Assembly: GCF_002278075.1 (NCBI RefSeq)
Contig: NZ_CP022989.1
Span: forward strand, 248,001-312,000
DNA: 64,000 bases
DNA from: Paraburkholderia aromaticivorans
Lineage (GTDB): Bacteria > Pseudomonadota > Gammaproteobacteria > Burkholderiales > Burkholderiaceae
Direction: 5' to 3'
A model generated the notes under the pieces. The model had not been told where the DNA came from, ran no database searches, and saw only the letters and a list, made by a program, of their open reading frames with translations. The stretch's first letter is position 1, and every line of letters starts with the position of its first letter. The position numbers were made by a program, and so were the translations under genes. Below are positions 15,901 through 24,792 of this stretch, piece after piece.

Positions 15901-16977
15901 ATGTCATCCATTGCTCGATCTCCCCTCAAAATCATTCGTGTTGCCGCGCTGGTCGTCGCAGCAGGCGTTGGCGCATGGGCTTGCTCAAGCCTGGCAGGCG
16001 GCTCGAATACCGAATCCACCAACGACGCTTATGTCGAGGCCGATTTCACGCTCGTCGCGCCGCGTATCGCCGGCCAGATCTCCGACGTATTCGTCAACGA
16101 CAACCAGGCCGTCAAGGCTGGGCAATTGCTGGTCCGCATCGACGACCGCGACTTCCGCGCCGCGTTGCTGAGCGCCGAAGCGGACGTGGCCGCGGCGAAG
16201 GCCTCCGTCGCGAACTTCGACGCCGAGATCGCACGCCAACCGTCGCTGGTCGAGCAGGCGCGTGCGACGCTCAAAGCCGACGACGCGTCGATCGCGTTTG
16301 CGCGAGCCAACGCCGCGCGATACCAGAACCTCTCGGACGCCGGTGCTGGCACGGCGCAGGAACAACAACGCACTTCGAGCGCGCTCGCCGAGCAGCTCGC
16401 GCAGCAGGCGCACGATCGCGCCGTGCTGGCGTCGACCGAGCAGAACCTGGACGTGCTGCGTACCCAGCGCGATAAGGCAGCCGGCGCGCTCGCACGCGCC
16501 GCGGCGGCGCTCGAGCAGGCGAGGCTCAACCTGTCCTACACGGAGATTCATGCGCCGGTGGACGGCAAGGTCGGGCGGCGTTCCGCGCGGGTCGGCGCAT
16601 TCGTGACGCCAGGCGCGGCGGTTCTCGCGATCGTGCCGCTTTCCGACGCCTATGTCGTCGCCAACTTTCAGGAAAACCAGATCACCCACATGCGGCCCGG
16701 CGAAAGCGTGCGGATCAAGGTCGACAGTTTTCCCGGCGTGGTGATCCGCGGCCGCGTCGACAGTCTCGCTCCCGCAACCGGCGTGAGCTTTGCGCCGATC
16801 GCGCCGGACAATGCGACCGGTAACTTCACCAAGGTCGTGCAACGCGTGCCTGTCAAGATCACCATCGACCACGCTCAGGAGGCGGCGGCCGCGCTGAGCG
16901 TGGGGCTTTCCGTCGAAGCGGAAGTCGCCGTCGGCCAGCATGCCGATACGCTGGCCGAGGCAGGAGAAAGAAAATGA
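15901..16977 (+). CDS. HlyD/EmrA family membrane fusion protein
   Basis: 358 residues. A single N-terminal anchor (IIRVAALVVAAGVGAWACSS) is followed by STNDAYVEADFTLVAPRIAG, the EmrA/HlyD lipoyl start, then a long coiled-coil hairpin (about residues 90-215) and the second lipoyl half (IHAPVDGKVGRRSARVGAFV). It connects the upstream transporter to the downstream channel. An AAGGG site precedes ATG 15901. Its stop overlaps the ATG of the channel gene (ATGA), confirming one operon. Confidence 0.9.
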   Translation: MSSIARSPLKIIRVAALVVAAGVGAWACSSLAGGSNTESTNDAYVEADFTLVAPRIAGQISDVFVNDNQAVKAGQLLVRIDDRDFRAALLSAEADVAAAKASVANFDAEIARQPSLVEQARATLKADDASIAFARANAARYQNLSDAGAGTAQEQQRTSSALAEQLAQQAHDRAVLASTEQNLDVLRTQRDKAAGALARAAAALEQARLNLSYTEIHAPVDGKVGRRSARVGAFVTPGAAVLAIVPLSDAYVVANFQENQITHMRPGESVRIKVDSFPGVVIRGRVDSLAPATGVSFAPIAPDNATGNFTKVVQRVPVKITIDHAQEAAAALSVGLSVEAEVAVGQHADTLAEAGERK

Positions 16978-18563
16978 ATGCGAACGGCTTCTCTTTTCGC
17001 GCGTTGGCGTTGGAAATATTGGCGTGTCTGGTGATAGCGGGCTGCACCGTCGGACCGGATTTCGAGCGTCCCACGACGTCCACGCCGACGCAGGTCTTTG
17101 ATCGCACCCAGACTGCGCAAGCATCGAGCAAGGCCGTCGAAACCGGACTCAATCCGGATTGGTGGACGCTATTCAACGACCCCACGCTGAACGCGCTCGA
17201 ACAGCGACTGGCCGACGCGAACCTCGATGTGGCCGCGGCGTCGGCGCGCCTTCGTCAAAGCCGGGCCGAACAGCGTGTTGCAGGCGCCGCCGAATATCCC
17301 ACGCTGGAAGGCGCTGCCTCATACAACCGCGAGCGCGGAAGCCCGAATGGCATTTTGTCGCTGCTCGGGGTCAGCCCGACCCAAAGCCAATCGCAATCCG
17401 CTTCGGGCGGTACGCCGCTCGGCGTGGCGCCGTTGCCGGGATCCAAGGGTTCACCGGCCTACAACCTCTATCAGTTCGGCTTCGATGCGTCGTGGGAAAT
17501 CGATATCTGGGGCGGAGTTCGACGCGGTGTGGAGGCCGCGTCCGCCCTCGCGGATGCCTCGTACGAAGACCGCAATGCCATCTTGCTGTCTGCCCGTGCC
17601 GAACTCGCGCGAGACTATATCGAGTTGCGCGATACACAGTCGCTGCTGCGAATCGCGCGGCAAAACCTGGAGATTGCCCGCAATACCGCGAAACTCACGC
17701 AGGTACGGGTGCACGAGGGTGTGACGACGGAGCTGGACGTGGCCAACGCTTCTGCGCAGGTGGCGTTGATCGAGAGTCTGATTCCGACGCTCGAATCGCG
17801 AAGCGAGACCACGATCAATGCGATCGGCGTATTGCTCGGCGAGGAGCCTCGCGCACTCGAGCAAACGCTCGGCGAAGCTCACGACGAAGCTCACGACGAA
17901 GCGCACGACAAAGCGCACGACAAAGCGCACGACGTGCCCGATCTACCCGGACAGGTGCCGATCGGTTTTCCGTCGGAACTGGTGCAGCGCAGACCCGACA
18001 TCAGGAAGGCGGAAGCGCAGTTGCATGCGGCGACGGCCTCAATCGGCATGGCAAAAGCGGACTTCTATCCGCGCATATCGCTTAACGGCAGCGCGGGTTT
18101 CCAGAGCCTTCAGCTTTCGAGTCTCGCCAACTGGGCGTCCGGTCAGTTTGTCGTCGGTCCGTCCATCACGATGCCGATTTTCGAAGGCGGCCGCCTCAAG
18201 GGGACCTTGAACCTGCGCGAAGCACAACAACAGGAAGCCGCGATCGTGTACAAACACACCGTGCTGGAGGCGTGGCGCGAGGTGGACGATGCACTCGTCG
18301 TCTACGACGCCGAGCAACTACGCCGCGATAAGCTGACCACGGTGGTGGCGCTCAACCAACGCGCGCTTTCGATCGCGCAGCAGCGCTACAAGGCCGGGGC
18401 ACTCGACTATCTGGACGTGCTGAACGTGCAGAAACAACTACTCGATGCCGAGAGCAACTTCGAACAAAGCAAGGCGAGCGCAGCCGCGAATCTGATCACG
18501 CTCTGCAAGGCGCTTGGTGGCGGGTGGGAGTCGACTTACGGCAATCCATACGTCTCGCGTTGA
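16974..18563 (+). CDS. Outer-membrane efflux lipoprotein (NodT family)
   Basis: 529 residues. The signal peptide and lipobox end at VIAGCTVGPDFERP, so lipidation is at the Cys. Two OEP repeats have the typical NPDWWTLFNDPTLNALEQRL and WEIDIWGGVRRGVEAASA segments, and the second half has PSELVQRRPDIRKAEAQL and PIFEGGRLKGTLNL. It is the outer-membrane duct for the transporter encoded from 14243. Odd feature: residues 301-320 are five tandem copies of (E/K)AHD, which sit at the junction between the two OEP repeats. Confidence 0.9.
   Translation: MNANGFSFRALALEILACLVIAGCTVGPDFERPTTSTPTQVFDRTQTAQASSKAVETGLNPDWWTLFNDPTLNALEQRLADANLDVAAASARLRQSRAEQRVAGAAEYPTLEGAASYNRERGSPNGILSLLGVSPTQSQSQSASGGTPLGVAPLPGSKGSPAYNLYQFGFDASWEIDIWGGVRRGVEAASALADASYEDRNAILLSARAELARDYIELRDTQSLLRIARQNLEIARNTAKLTQVRVHEGVTTELDVANASAQVALIESLIPTLESRSETTINAIGVLLGEEPRALEQTLGEAHDEAHDEAHDKAHDKAHDVPDLPGQVPIGFPSELVQRRPDIRKAEAQLHAATASIGMAKADFYPRISLNGSAGFQSLQLSSLANWASGQFVVGPSITMPIFEGGRLKGTLNLREAQQQEAAIVYKHTVLEAWREVDDALVVYDAEQLRRDKLTTVVALNQRALSIAQQRYKAGALDYLDVLNVQKQLLDAESNFEQSKASAAANLITLCKALGGGWESTYGNPYVSR
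17874..17933 (+). repeat. Five tandem 12-bp repeats inside the NodT gene
   Basis: The unit is GAAGCTCACGAC, varying to AAAGCGCACGAC. Five copies run head to tail at 17874, 17886, 17898, 17910 and 17922, each coding for EAHD or KAHD. The 12-bp period keeps the frame, so copy number can change without breaking the gene. Confidence 0.9.
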
Positions 18564-19134
18564 TGCGGGAGCGTCGACAGCCGCGTGATGTTCGCCGGCG
18601 TGGCGCGTTCTCACCGCCATCCTGTTCAACGCGGAAACGTCGCGCAAGGCGAGGTTGAAGGTCGTTTTCGACGACCCGACCTCGCTTCTTTCTGGCGTGC
18701 CTCCGGCAGCCCGCTTGCCCCAAGCTGCAGTCGTGCCGGCTGCCTGACAAGCTCGCTCCGCTGTCGAGCCTGGTAGGCAACATATCGTCCGGCGTGACAG
18801 ATTCACGATCTGCCGTGATGGCCGGGAATCGGCGAAAAGTGACCCAAAACCATCACAGTTCGCGCATCGGTACGAACCCATAAAACCTAAACTGTCCTTA
18901 CCAACAGTCAGGAGACTGCTGGTCCTGGCGGGCACAGGGATCTGGTGACTTGAGTCACGGGGTCTTGCACAAGTTGACGCGAATGGCGTGGCGCGGAACC
19001 GGGCCTCGTTTCGCATCTGGATGCTGTCTTCGTGTACCTGTGAGGCATTGGCGCGGCCAATGCGGCAACGGGAGCTGCCCTGGGTCAATTCGTGGCGGAT
19101 ATCGGGCATCAGCCCGGCTGAGGACAGAGTCATC
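18564..19134 (+). promoter_or_regulatory. Long hairpin-rich leader before the SucA paralogue
   Basis: This 571-base stretch has no recognisable gene. Its last 240 bases hold four hairpins on the plus strand: 18901-18922 (8 of 9 pairs, loop AGGA), 18945-18958 (GTGACT-TG-AGTCAC), 19045-19063 (8-bp perfect arms, loop GCG) and 19103-19116 (CGGGC-ATCA-GCCCG). The last ends three bases before GAGGAC, the presumed ribosome site of the ATG at 19135. Burkholderiales sucA genes are known to carry a structured 5' element, the sucA RNA motif. Whether this leader belongs to that family cannot be decided by eye. Confidence 0.5.
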
Positions 19135-21960
19135 ATGATGATGCGCAACCGGAGTACCTCCTTCCTGTTTGGGGGCAACGCTCCTTATGTCGAGGAGCAA
19201 TACGAGGCCTACCTTGCCGACCCGAACACGGTGTCGGAAGAATGGCGCGGCTATTTCGACGCATTGCAGGGTCTGCCGGCCGTAGATGGATCAGACACCG
19301 GCGACGTTGCGCACGCGCCGGTCGTGTCCCGCTTTGTCGAGTTAACCAGACAGGCTCGCACTGGAGGACGTTCGGAGACCGACGTACTCCGCTTCGCCCG
19401 GAAACAGGTCGCCGTGCAGGCGCTGATTTCGGCCTACCGCATGGTCGGCACCCGTCATGCGCATCTGGATCCTTTGCGCTGGACCGCGCCGGCGCCAGTG
19501 CGGGATCTGAACCCTGGCTACTACGATCTGTCCCACGCTGACATGAACACGAAGTTCAGCATGTCGGGCACCTATTTTTCGGACGAAGACGCGACACTTG
19601 GCGATCTGGTGCAGGCACTGACAGAAACCTATTGCGGCACGCTGGGCGCCGAGTTCATGCATCTGGCCGACCCGGATCAGCGCAACTGGTGGCAAATGCG
19701 TCTTGAGTCTTCGCGTTCGAAAGCGATCCTCGATACCGGTGACAAGCTGCATATCCTCGAACGGCTGACGGCTGCCGAGGGCCTGGAAAAATATCTCCAT
19801 GCCCGCTATGTCGGCCAGAAGCGCTTTTCGCTGGAAGGTGGCGAGTCGCTTATCGTCCTGCTGGACGAGCTGGTTGCCTATGGGGCCACGAAGGGGATCA
19901 GGAGCTCGATTCTCGGCATGGCGCACCGCGGACGTCTGAATGTTCTAGTCAACATTGTCGGCAAACCGCCGGCCGCGTTGTTCGACGAGTTCGACGGGAA
20001 AACCGCGCATCTTCTTCCGGCGGGCGACGTCAAATATCACAAGGGCTTTACCGGCTTGCTCCCGACTGCGACGGGGCCGGCAGAAGTGACGCTCGCGTTC
20101 AACCCGTCGCACCTCGAAATTGTCAATCCGGTGGTTCAAGGGATCGCTCGCGCGCGCGCCGAAGCACTGGGGCAAGGCACGGGTGCGGTTCTCCCCGTGG
20201 AGATCCATGGGGACGCCGCGGTTTCCGGGCAAGGCATCGTCATGGAGACGATGAACCTTTCGAACACCAGGGGCTACGGCACGGGCGGCACGATACATGT
20301 GGTCGTGAACAACCAGGTTGGCTTCACCACATCGGACCCGCGAGATGTGCGGTCGTCTTTCTATTGCACCGATATTGCCAAGATGATCGAGGCACCGGTC
20401 CTGCATGTGAACGGCGACGACCCTGAGGCGGTGGTGGCGGCAACACGCCTTGCAATCGACTTTCGTGCGATGTTCAAGAAGAGCGTGGTGATCGAACTGG
20501 TTTGCTTCCGCCGGCATGGTCACCAGGAGCAGGATACGCCCGCCATCACCCAACCGTTGATGTATCGCTCGATCGCAGGTCATCCGGGGGTCCGCGCGCT
20601 CTATGCACGGAAGCTGGTGGACGAGCGGGTCGTAACGTCGGAAGACGTCGAGAAGTATGTCCACGACTACCGTGAACGTCTCGACGCCGTGCGAACCAGC
20701 GAAGAGAAGAAGCCGGTCAATAAAGCGAACGAAGAGGTGACCTGGCCGCAGTTGCTCGATGGAAACGTTGGGCGCATTTACTACGCGGCCCCGCTGCCAG
20801 ACCTCGTTCAAAAGCTCGCCCTGAAGATCACGAGCGTGCCCGGACAGTACGCGCTGCATCCGCTCGTTGGCAAAGTGATGAGTGCCCGGCGCGAGATGGC
20901 CGAAGGCAAGCGTCCATTGGACTGGGGTATGGCAGAACATCTCGCTTTCGCTTCACTTCTCCGCGCCGGCATAGACGTGCGCTTAAGCGGGCAAGACAGT
21001 GAACGCGGCACGTTCAGCCATCGTCACGCGGTGCTTCACGATCAGAAGCGGTCGATTCGGGGAGAAGGAACGTATGTCCCGCTCGAGAATGTGTCGGACG
21101 ACCAGGGACGATTTTCCGTCACCAACTCGGTTCTGTCGGAAGCCGCGGTGCTGGGTTTCGAGTACGGATATTCCGTTGTTCGACAAAACTCGCTCGTACT
21201 GTGGGAAGCACAGTTCGGCGACTTCGCGAACGGCGCTCAGGTTGTTATCGACAACTTCCTCTCAGCAGGCGCTGCAAAGTGGGGGCAACATAGCGGGTTG
21301 ACGATGTTGCTTCCGCACGGTCAGGAAGGCGAAGGTCCGGAGCACGCGTCCGCCCGCCTCGAGCGCTACCTGCAGCTTTGCGCACAGGACAATATGCGGG
21401 TCTGTCAGCCCACGACGCCGGCTCAGATTTTCCACCTGCTGCGGATGCAGGCAGTGCTGCGCGATCGCGTTCCGCTCATTGTGATGACGCCGAAGTCGCT
21501 TCTGCGTCACCCGGAAGCGGTCAGCACCCTGGAGGATCTCGCTCAGGGCCGATTCAACGAGATTCTCGGCGAATCGCCCACGCTGGAAGCCGCGGCCAGG
21601 GTCGACCGCGTCATCCTGTGTTCGGGAAAGGTCTACTTCGAGCTTCTGGAGCGTCGGCGCAAGGCTCAAAAAGACAACATCGCATTGATTCGCGTTGAAC
21701 AGTTGTACCCGTTTCCCGCGAAGCCGATCAGTTCGGAACTGCAGCGCTATCCGAATCTGAAAGAGGTCGTATGGTGTCAGGAGGAGTCAAAAAACCAGGG
21801 AGCGTGGAGTTTTGTCTTGGAGCCGCTGCTGGAATTGGTGAAGGCACCCGCCGCGCTGCGCTATGTCGGACCTGAGGCAACCGCTTCGACCGCACCGGGT
21901 TATCGGTCGATGCATGTTGCGCGTCAGGAAAAGTTCCTGCACGCAGCGATCGACGAGTAA
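19135..21960 (+). CDS. 2-oxoglutarate dehydrogenase E1 component, stand-alone paralogue
   Basis: About 941 residues, the normal SucA length. The N-terminus with SFLFGGNAPYVEEQYEAYL, SILGMAHRGRLNVLVN, TGGTIHVVVNNQVGFTT and the ThDP-Mg region NGDDPEAVV are all present. E1 decarboxylates 2-oxoglutarate and passes succinyl groups to E2. Neither sucB nor lpd is beside it, so this is an extra copy or an E1-only ThDP enzyme. Residues 462-465 read GHQE where SucA proteins normally have GHNE. The ATG at 19135 (first of three in tandem) matches the family N-terminus; the frame stays open upstream to 18988 without homology. Confidence 0.88.
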   Translation: MMMRNRSTSFLFGGNAPYVEEQYEAYLADPNTVSEEWRGYFDALQGLPAVDGSDTGDVAHAPVVSRFVELTRQARTGGRSETDVLRFARKQVAVQALISAYRMVGTRHAHLDPLRWTAPAPVRDLNPGYYDLSHADMNTKFSMSGTYFSDEDATLGDLVQALTETYCGTLGAEFMHLADPDQRNWWQMRLESSRSKAILDTGDKLHILERLTAAEGLEKYLHARYVGQKRFSLEGGESLIVLLDELVAYGATKGIRSSILGMAHRGRLNVLVNIVGKPPAALFDEFDGKTAHLLPAGDVKYHKGFTGLLPTATGPAEVTLAFNPSHLEIVNPVVQGIARARAEALGQGTGAVLPVEIHGDAAVSGQGIVMETMNLSNTRGYGTGGTIHVVVNNQVGFTTSDPRDVRSSFYCTDIAKMIEAPVLHVNGDDPEAVVAATRLAIDFRAMFKKSVVIELVCFRRHGHQEQDTPAITQPLMYRSIAGHPGVRALYARKLVDERVVTSEDVEKYVHDYRERLDAVRTSEEKKPVNKANEEVTWPQLLDGNVGRIYYAAPLPDLVQKLALKITSVPGQYALHPLVGKVMSARREMAEGKRPLDWGMAEHLAFASLLRAGIDVRLSGQDSERGTFSHRHAVLHDQKRSIRGEGTYVPLENVSDDQGRFSVTNSVLSEAAVLGFEYGYSVVRQNSLVLWEAQFGDFANGAQVVIDNFLSAGAAKWGQHSGLTMLLPHGQEGEGPEHASARLERYLQLCAQDNMRVCQPTTPAQIFHLLRMQAVLRDRVPLIVMTPKSLLRHPEAVSTLEDLAQGRFNEILGESPTLEAAARVDRVILCSGKVYFELLERRRKAQKDNIALIRVEQLYPFPAKPISSELQRYPNLKEVVWCQEESKNQGAWSFVLEPLLELVKAPAALRYVGPEATASTAPGYRSMHVARQEKFLHAAIDE

Positions 21961-22021
21961 GGCGGCTGCAAAGAAGGCGAGCCGGAGACGATGCCGCTGA
22001 CTCGCCGTCGTTGGCAGGTTC

Positions 22022-22060
22022 ACGGGGGCACGGATCCGCGGTTGCGCGCCCCCGTTTCTT
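22022..22060 (+). terminator. Rho-independent terminator after the SucA paralogue
   Basis: ACGGGGGC and GCCCCCGT form an 8-bp GC-rich stem with a long inner arm, followed by TTTCTT. It lies 61 bases after the stop. In the opposite direction the stem is not followed by T residues, so it probably serves only the plus strand. Confidence 0.7.
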
Positions 22061-22090
22061 AAGCGCGTGCCTTCCGCTCGCCTGCGCCTC

Positions 22091-23242
22091 TTAAAACCGG
22101 GTTCGCAATCCGACCGTTCCGACCACCTGGTTTGCGGTCGACGACGCGCCTCCCGCGGTATTGACAAACGCAACGTACTGCTTTCCGCTCACGTGCTGAA
22201 ACATGCCTTCCGCGTAGACATCAGTTCGCTTCGAAAGCGAATAGATCAGTTGCGCATTCACCTGATTCCACTTCGGGTCCGCGCCGTAAGTCGTTGTGCG
22301 GGAGACATGACCGTCCGTGTAGACATAAGCCACACCCAGTTTCAGCGCCGGCGTCAGCGCGTAACGGCCGTTGACTTCGAAATTGTCGAAGCGCACGGTG
22401 CCGCCTGCCGACCCGAACGACTTCGTACCTTGATACTGGCTATGTGAATACACGAAGCCAAGCACAGCCGGACCAAACGCGTAGTTCACGCCAGCGGCGG
22501 CCACGCGCTGCACATCCGCGCCGAGCAGGAAGCCGCCGGTGCCGTTGGCGGTCGATTCGGCCGTATCGATTGCGCCGGATGTATTCGTGCTATTCGATCC
22601 GTTGATCTGAAGATAGCTGGCTGCAAAGTTCAACGGCCCGTTCCCGTAACTTGCGCCAACGCTGTATGCGCGGTTCGAACTGAAGTCCGTGCTGTTGGAG
22701 AATGCGTATAGCCCGCCGAACTTCAAACCTGCCATGCTGTGGCTGTTGAACTTGACGGCGTTGTTGATACGGACAGAGTAGTCCAGATTATCGTTGTCGA
22801 ATGGATGCGCGAAGCCGGTCTTCCCGAACGTCGACGCCACTTCGGATAACGGCGCGACGAAGTCGACACCCGAGTCGTACTGGCGACCGAGGGTCAGCGT
22901 CCCGTACTGGGCCGAGTCGATACCGACATAGGCTTGACGGCCGAACAGGCGATTGTTCTGTCCGAGCTTGCCGTTCTGGATGTTGAAGCCGTTCTCGAGC
23001 ACGAAGATCGCACGGAGTCCGCCACCCAGGTCTTCATTGCCGCGCAGGCCAAACTGGCTACCGTTGATGTTGCCGCTCGTCGCCTGAACGAGAGAGCCTG
23101 CCGACGAGCCTTTCTTGACGTTATTCGTGTACATGAGTCCGGCGTCAATCAGGCCGTAGAGGGTGACGGAATTCTGGGCATGCGCCAGCGGAGCGATCAG
23201 GCTCGCCGCGATAGTGGCGCCCAGGAAGAGCTTCTTGGTCAA
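22091..23242 (-). CDS. Gram-negative porin, OmpC-like (Burkholderia type)
   Basis: 383 residues. A cleavable signal peptide (MTKKLFLGATIAASLIAPLAHA) is followed by QNSVTLYGLIDAGLMYTNN, the start of beta-proteobacterial trimeric porins. GSQFGLRGNEDLGGGLRAIF and GRQAYVGIDSAQYGTLTLGR are signature segments, and the chain ends in Phe (VGTVGLRTRF) as required for outer-membrane insertion. It forms a 16-strand general diffusion pore. It is monocistronic, with its promoter in the 416-base region 23243-23658. Confidence 0.93.
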   Translation of the reverse strand: MTKKLFLGATIAASLIAPLAHAQNSVTLYGLIDAGLMYTNNVKKGSSAGSLVQATSGNINGSQFGLRGNEDLGGGLRAIFVLENGFNIQNGKLGQNNRLFGRQAYVGIDSAQYGTLTLGRQYDSGVDFVAPLSEVASTFGKTGFAHPFDNDNLDYSVRINNAVKFNSHSMAGLKFGGLYAFSNSTDFSSNRAYSVGASYGNGPLNFAASYLQINGSNSTNTSGAIDTAESTANGTGGFLLGADVQRVAAAGVNYAFGPAVLGFVYSHSQYQGTKSFGSAGGTVRFDNFEVNGRYALTPALKLGVAYVYTDGHVSRTTTYGADPKWNQVNAQLIYSLSKRTDVYAEGMFQHVSGKQYVAFVNTAGGASSTANQVVGTVGLRTRF

Positions 23243-23658
23243 AGTCGACTCCGGGGTAAAGGTAAATTGGCAAGTTGTGCCTTGAGTGGGAGTCGATGCT
23301 AGAAGTCTGTCTGCTGCAACGGAACTGATCTCTTGTCATATGCAAATCGTCGATTGTGTTATTGGCTAAGGGACGAAGTTGTCGGAGTGCCTGTATGGAA
23401 CGGCATCCTAACTATCTTCAAAGGTAGCGAGAATATGGCGACAACCCTTGCCAGGCTTGGTTTTGCAACTGATCGCCCGGTCGCTCGCAAGGCGCCGCAA
23501 ACCGTGAGCAAACAGACTCTCAGTGGTCTTCCCGCAAACAGGCTCACGGCGATTCATCCATGTCGTGTAACAGACCCTTCCAATTCACGACACGGATCTG
23601 CGCGGCGAAGACACTTTAATCGCCCGCCGCGGAGCGCGGCTCATCAGCGAATCCGCGT
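23243..23658. other. 416-base intergenic region between porin and LysR genes
   Basis: The porin promoter and leader should lie here, reading to the left. A plus-strand frame at 23333-23662 exists but has no family resemblance and a basic, low-complexity end. I see no RNA gene or repeat. Confidence 0.4.
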
Positions 23659-24567
23659 CTAACGGATAGTCTGCGTGCGTGAATTCATCCCCTCTCGCTC
23701 GAGCCATGAGCGAAACAGCACGACCAGCTCATCCGCGGACTTGCCGTCCGGAACGTACGTGCAATAGCTGCGCGACGGCAGACGAGGGCCGGCAAACGGC
23801 GTGACGAGCCGGCCGGCCGCGAGATCGTCGGATACCAGCGCGGTGGGTCCCATCGCGATACCGATCCCGTCGATCGCAGCCTGCAACGTCAGATAGAAGT
23901 GGTCGAAGGTCAGCGCGGCAGCCGGCCTGAGTGCGGGAATCTTTGCGCTTGCCAGCCAGTCCGGCCAGAGCCGAGGAAGGCTCGATGTGTGCAGCAACGT
24001 ATGCTGCCGCAGATCGTCCGGAATCCGAAGTGGCAGCCGCTGCAACAGCGCGGGACTGCACACCGGGACGCGCTCCTCGGACAGGAAAGGCCGCATCGAA
24101 TAGCCATAGAACGTGTCCGGGCCACCCCGTATGACGATGTCATAGACATCTTTCAGACTCTCCACCGACTCGTTGGACGTCTCCACGTTGACGTCCACGT
24201 CGGGATGCCCGGCGCGCAAGGTTGCCAGTCGCGGTACCAGCCAGCGCAACGTGAATGTCGCGGGCGCATTCACCGACAGCGTCCGGGAAACAGTCTCGGG
24301 GAAGCCATATCGCGCCGTTGCCTGCGACAACTGCTCGAACAAAGGACCAATTTGCACCAGGTAGAGCCGCGCCGCGGGAGTGAGCACCACGCGCCGGTTG
24401 TGCCGTTCGAACAGCGGGGCGCGCAGCCACTCCTCGAGCAGACGCACGTGCTGACTCACCGCACCGTGAGTCACGTGCAACTCGGCTGCCGCTTCCTTGA
24501 AGCTGCCAAGACGGCCCGCGGCCTCGAAGGCACGCAACGCATTGAGCGGAGGCAATAGCCGTTTCAT
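23659..24567 (-). CDS. LysR family regulator, GcvA-like
   Basis: 302 residues starting LPPLNALRAFEAAGRLGSFKEAAAELHVTHGAVSQHVRLLEE, the hallmark of the GcvA subgroup of LysR regulators. The ligand-binding domain covers about residues 95-295. It is divergent from the EamA-family exporter at 24793, with a symmetric motif between them (24579-24633), so that transporter is its likely target. It is a relative of glycine-cleavage and AmpR-type activators, but no glycine-cleavage or beta-lactamase gene is nearby. Confidence 0.88.
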   Translation of the reverse strand: MKRLLPPLNALRAFEAAGRLGSFKEAAAELHVTHGAVSQHVRLLEEWLRAPLFERHNRRVVLTPAARLYLVQIGPLFEQLSQATARYGFPETVSRTLSVNAPATFTLRWLVPRLATLRAGHPDVDVNVETSNESVESLKDVYDIVIRGGPDTFYGYSMRPFLSEERVPVCSPALLQRLPLRIPDDLRQHTLLHTSSLPRLWPDWLASAKIPALRPAAALTFDHFYLTLQAAIDGIGIAMGPTALVSDDLAAGRLVTPFAGPRLPSRSYCTYVPDGKSADELVVLFRSWLEREGMNSRTQTIR

Positions 24568-24578
24568 TCACGAGAGTT

Positions 24579-24633
24579 TATCTATCACGAAGACCGAATT
24601 TATCTGGTTTGCGGGACCGCGACAAGATAGATA
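24579..24633. promoter_or_regulatory. Candidate LysR binding region between divergent genes
   Basis: TATCTATC (24579-24586) and its exact reverse complement GATAGATA (24626-24633) are 39 bases apart. TTTATCT also occurs twice (24577-24583 and 24599-24605), 22 bases apart, about two helical turns. The arrangement starts just upstream of the LysR start codon. This fits recognition and activation half-sites for a LysR tetramer, but the binding is inferred. Confidence 0.45.
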
Positions 24634-24792
24634 TCCTGCTTGCTACGCGCTGATTCGAACATCGACAGCCAAAAGACGGCCGGCGAAGACCCGGAAAGGC
24701 CGCTTCTGCCGATCCGCTGCGCCGCGCGTCGATCGGTGGCGTTGTACGCGCGAAGCACACATCTTCCTAACCCTTGCCTGCCCAGCTCACCA

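Noticed and set aside
17874..17933. Repeat array considered as a CRISPR
   Set aside because: Units are 12 bp with no spacers and are in frame with a protein.
22022..22060. Terminator considered bidirectional for the porin too
   Set aside because: In the minus direction the stem is followed by GAACC, not T residues.
23333..23662. Possible 109-residue gene upstream of the porin
   Set aside because: No similarity to a family, no good ribosome site, and the end is low complexity.
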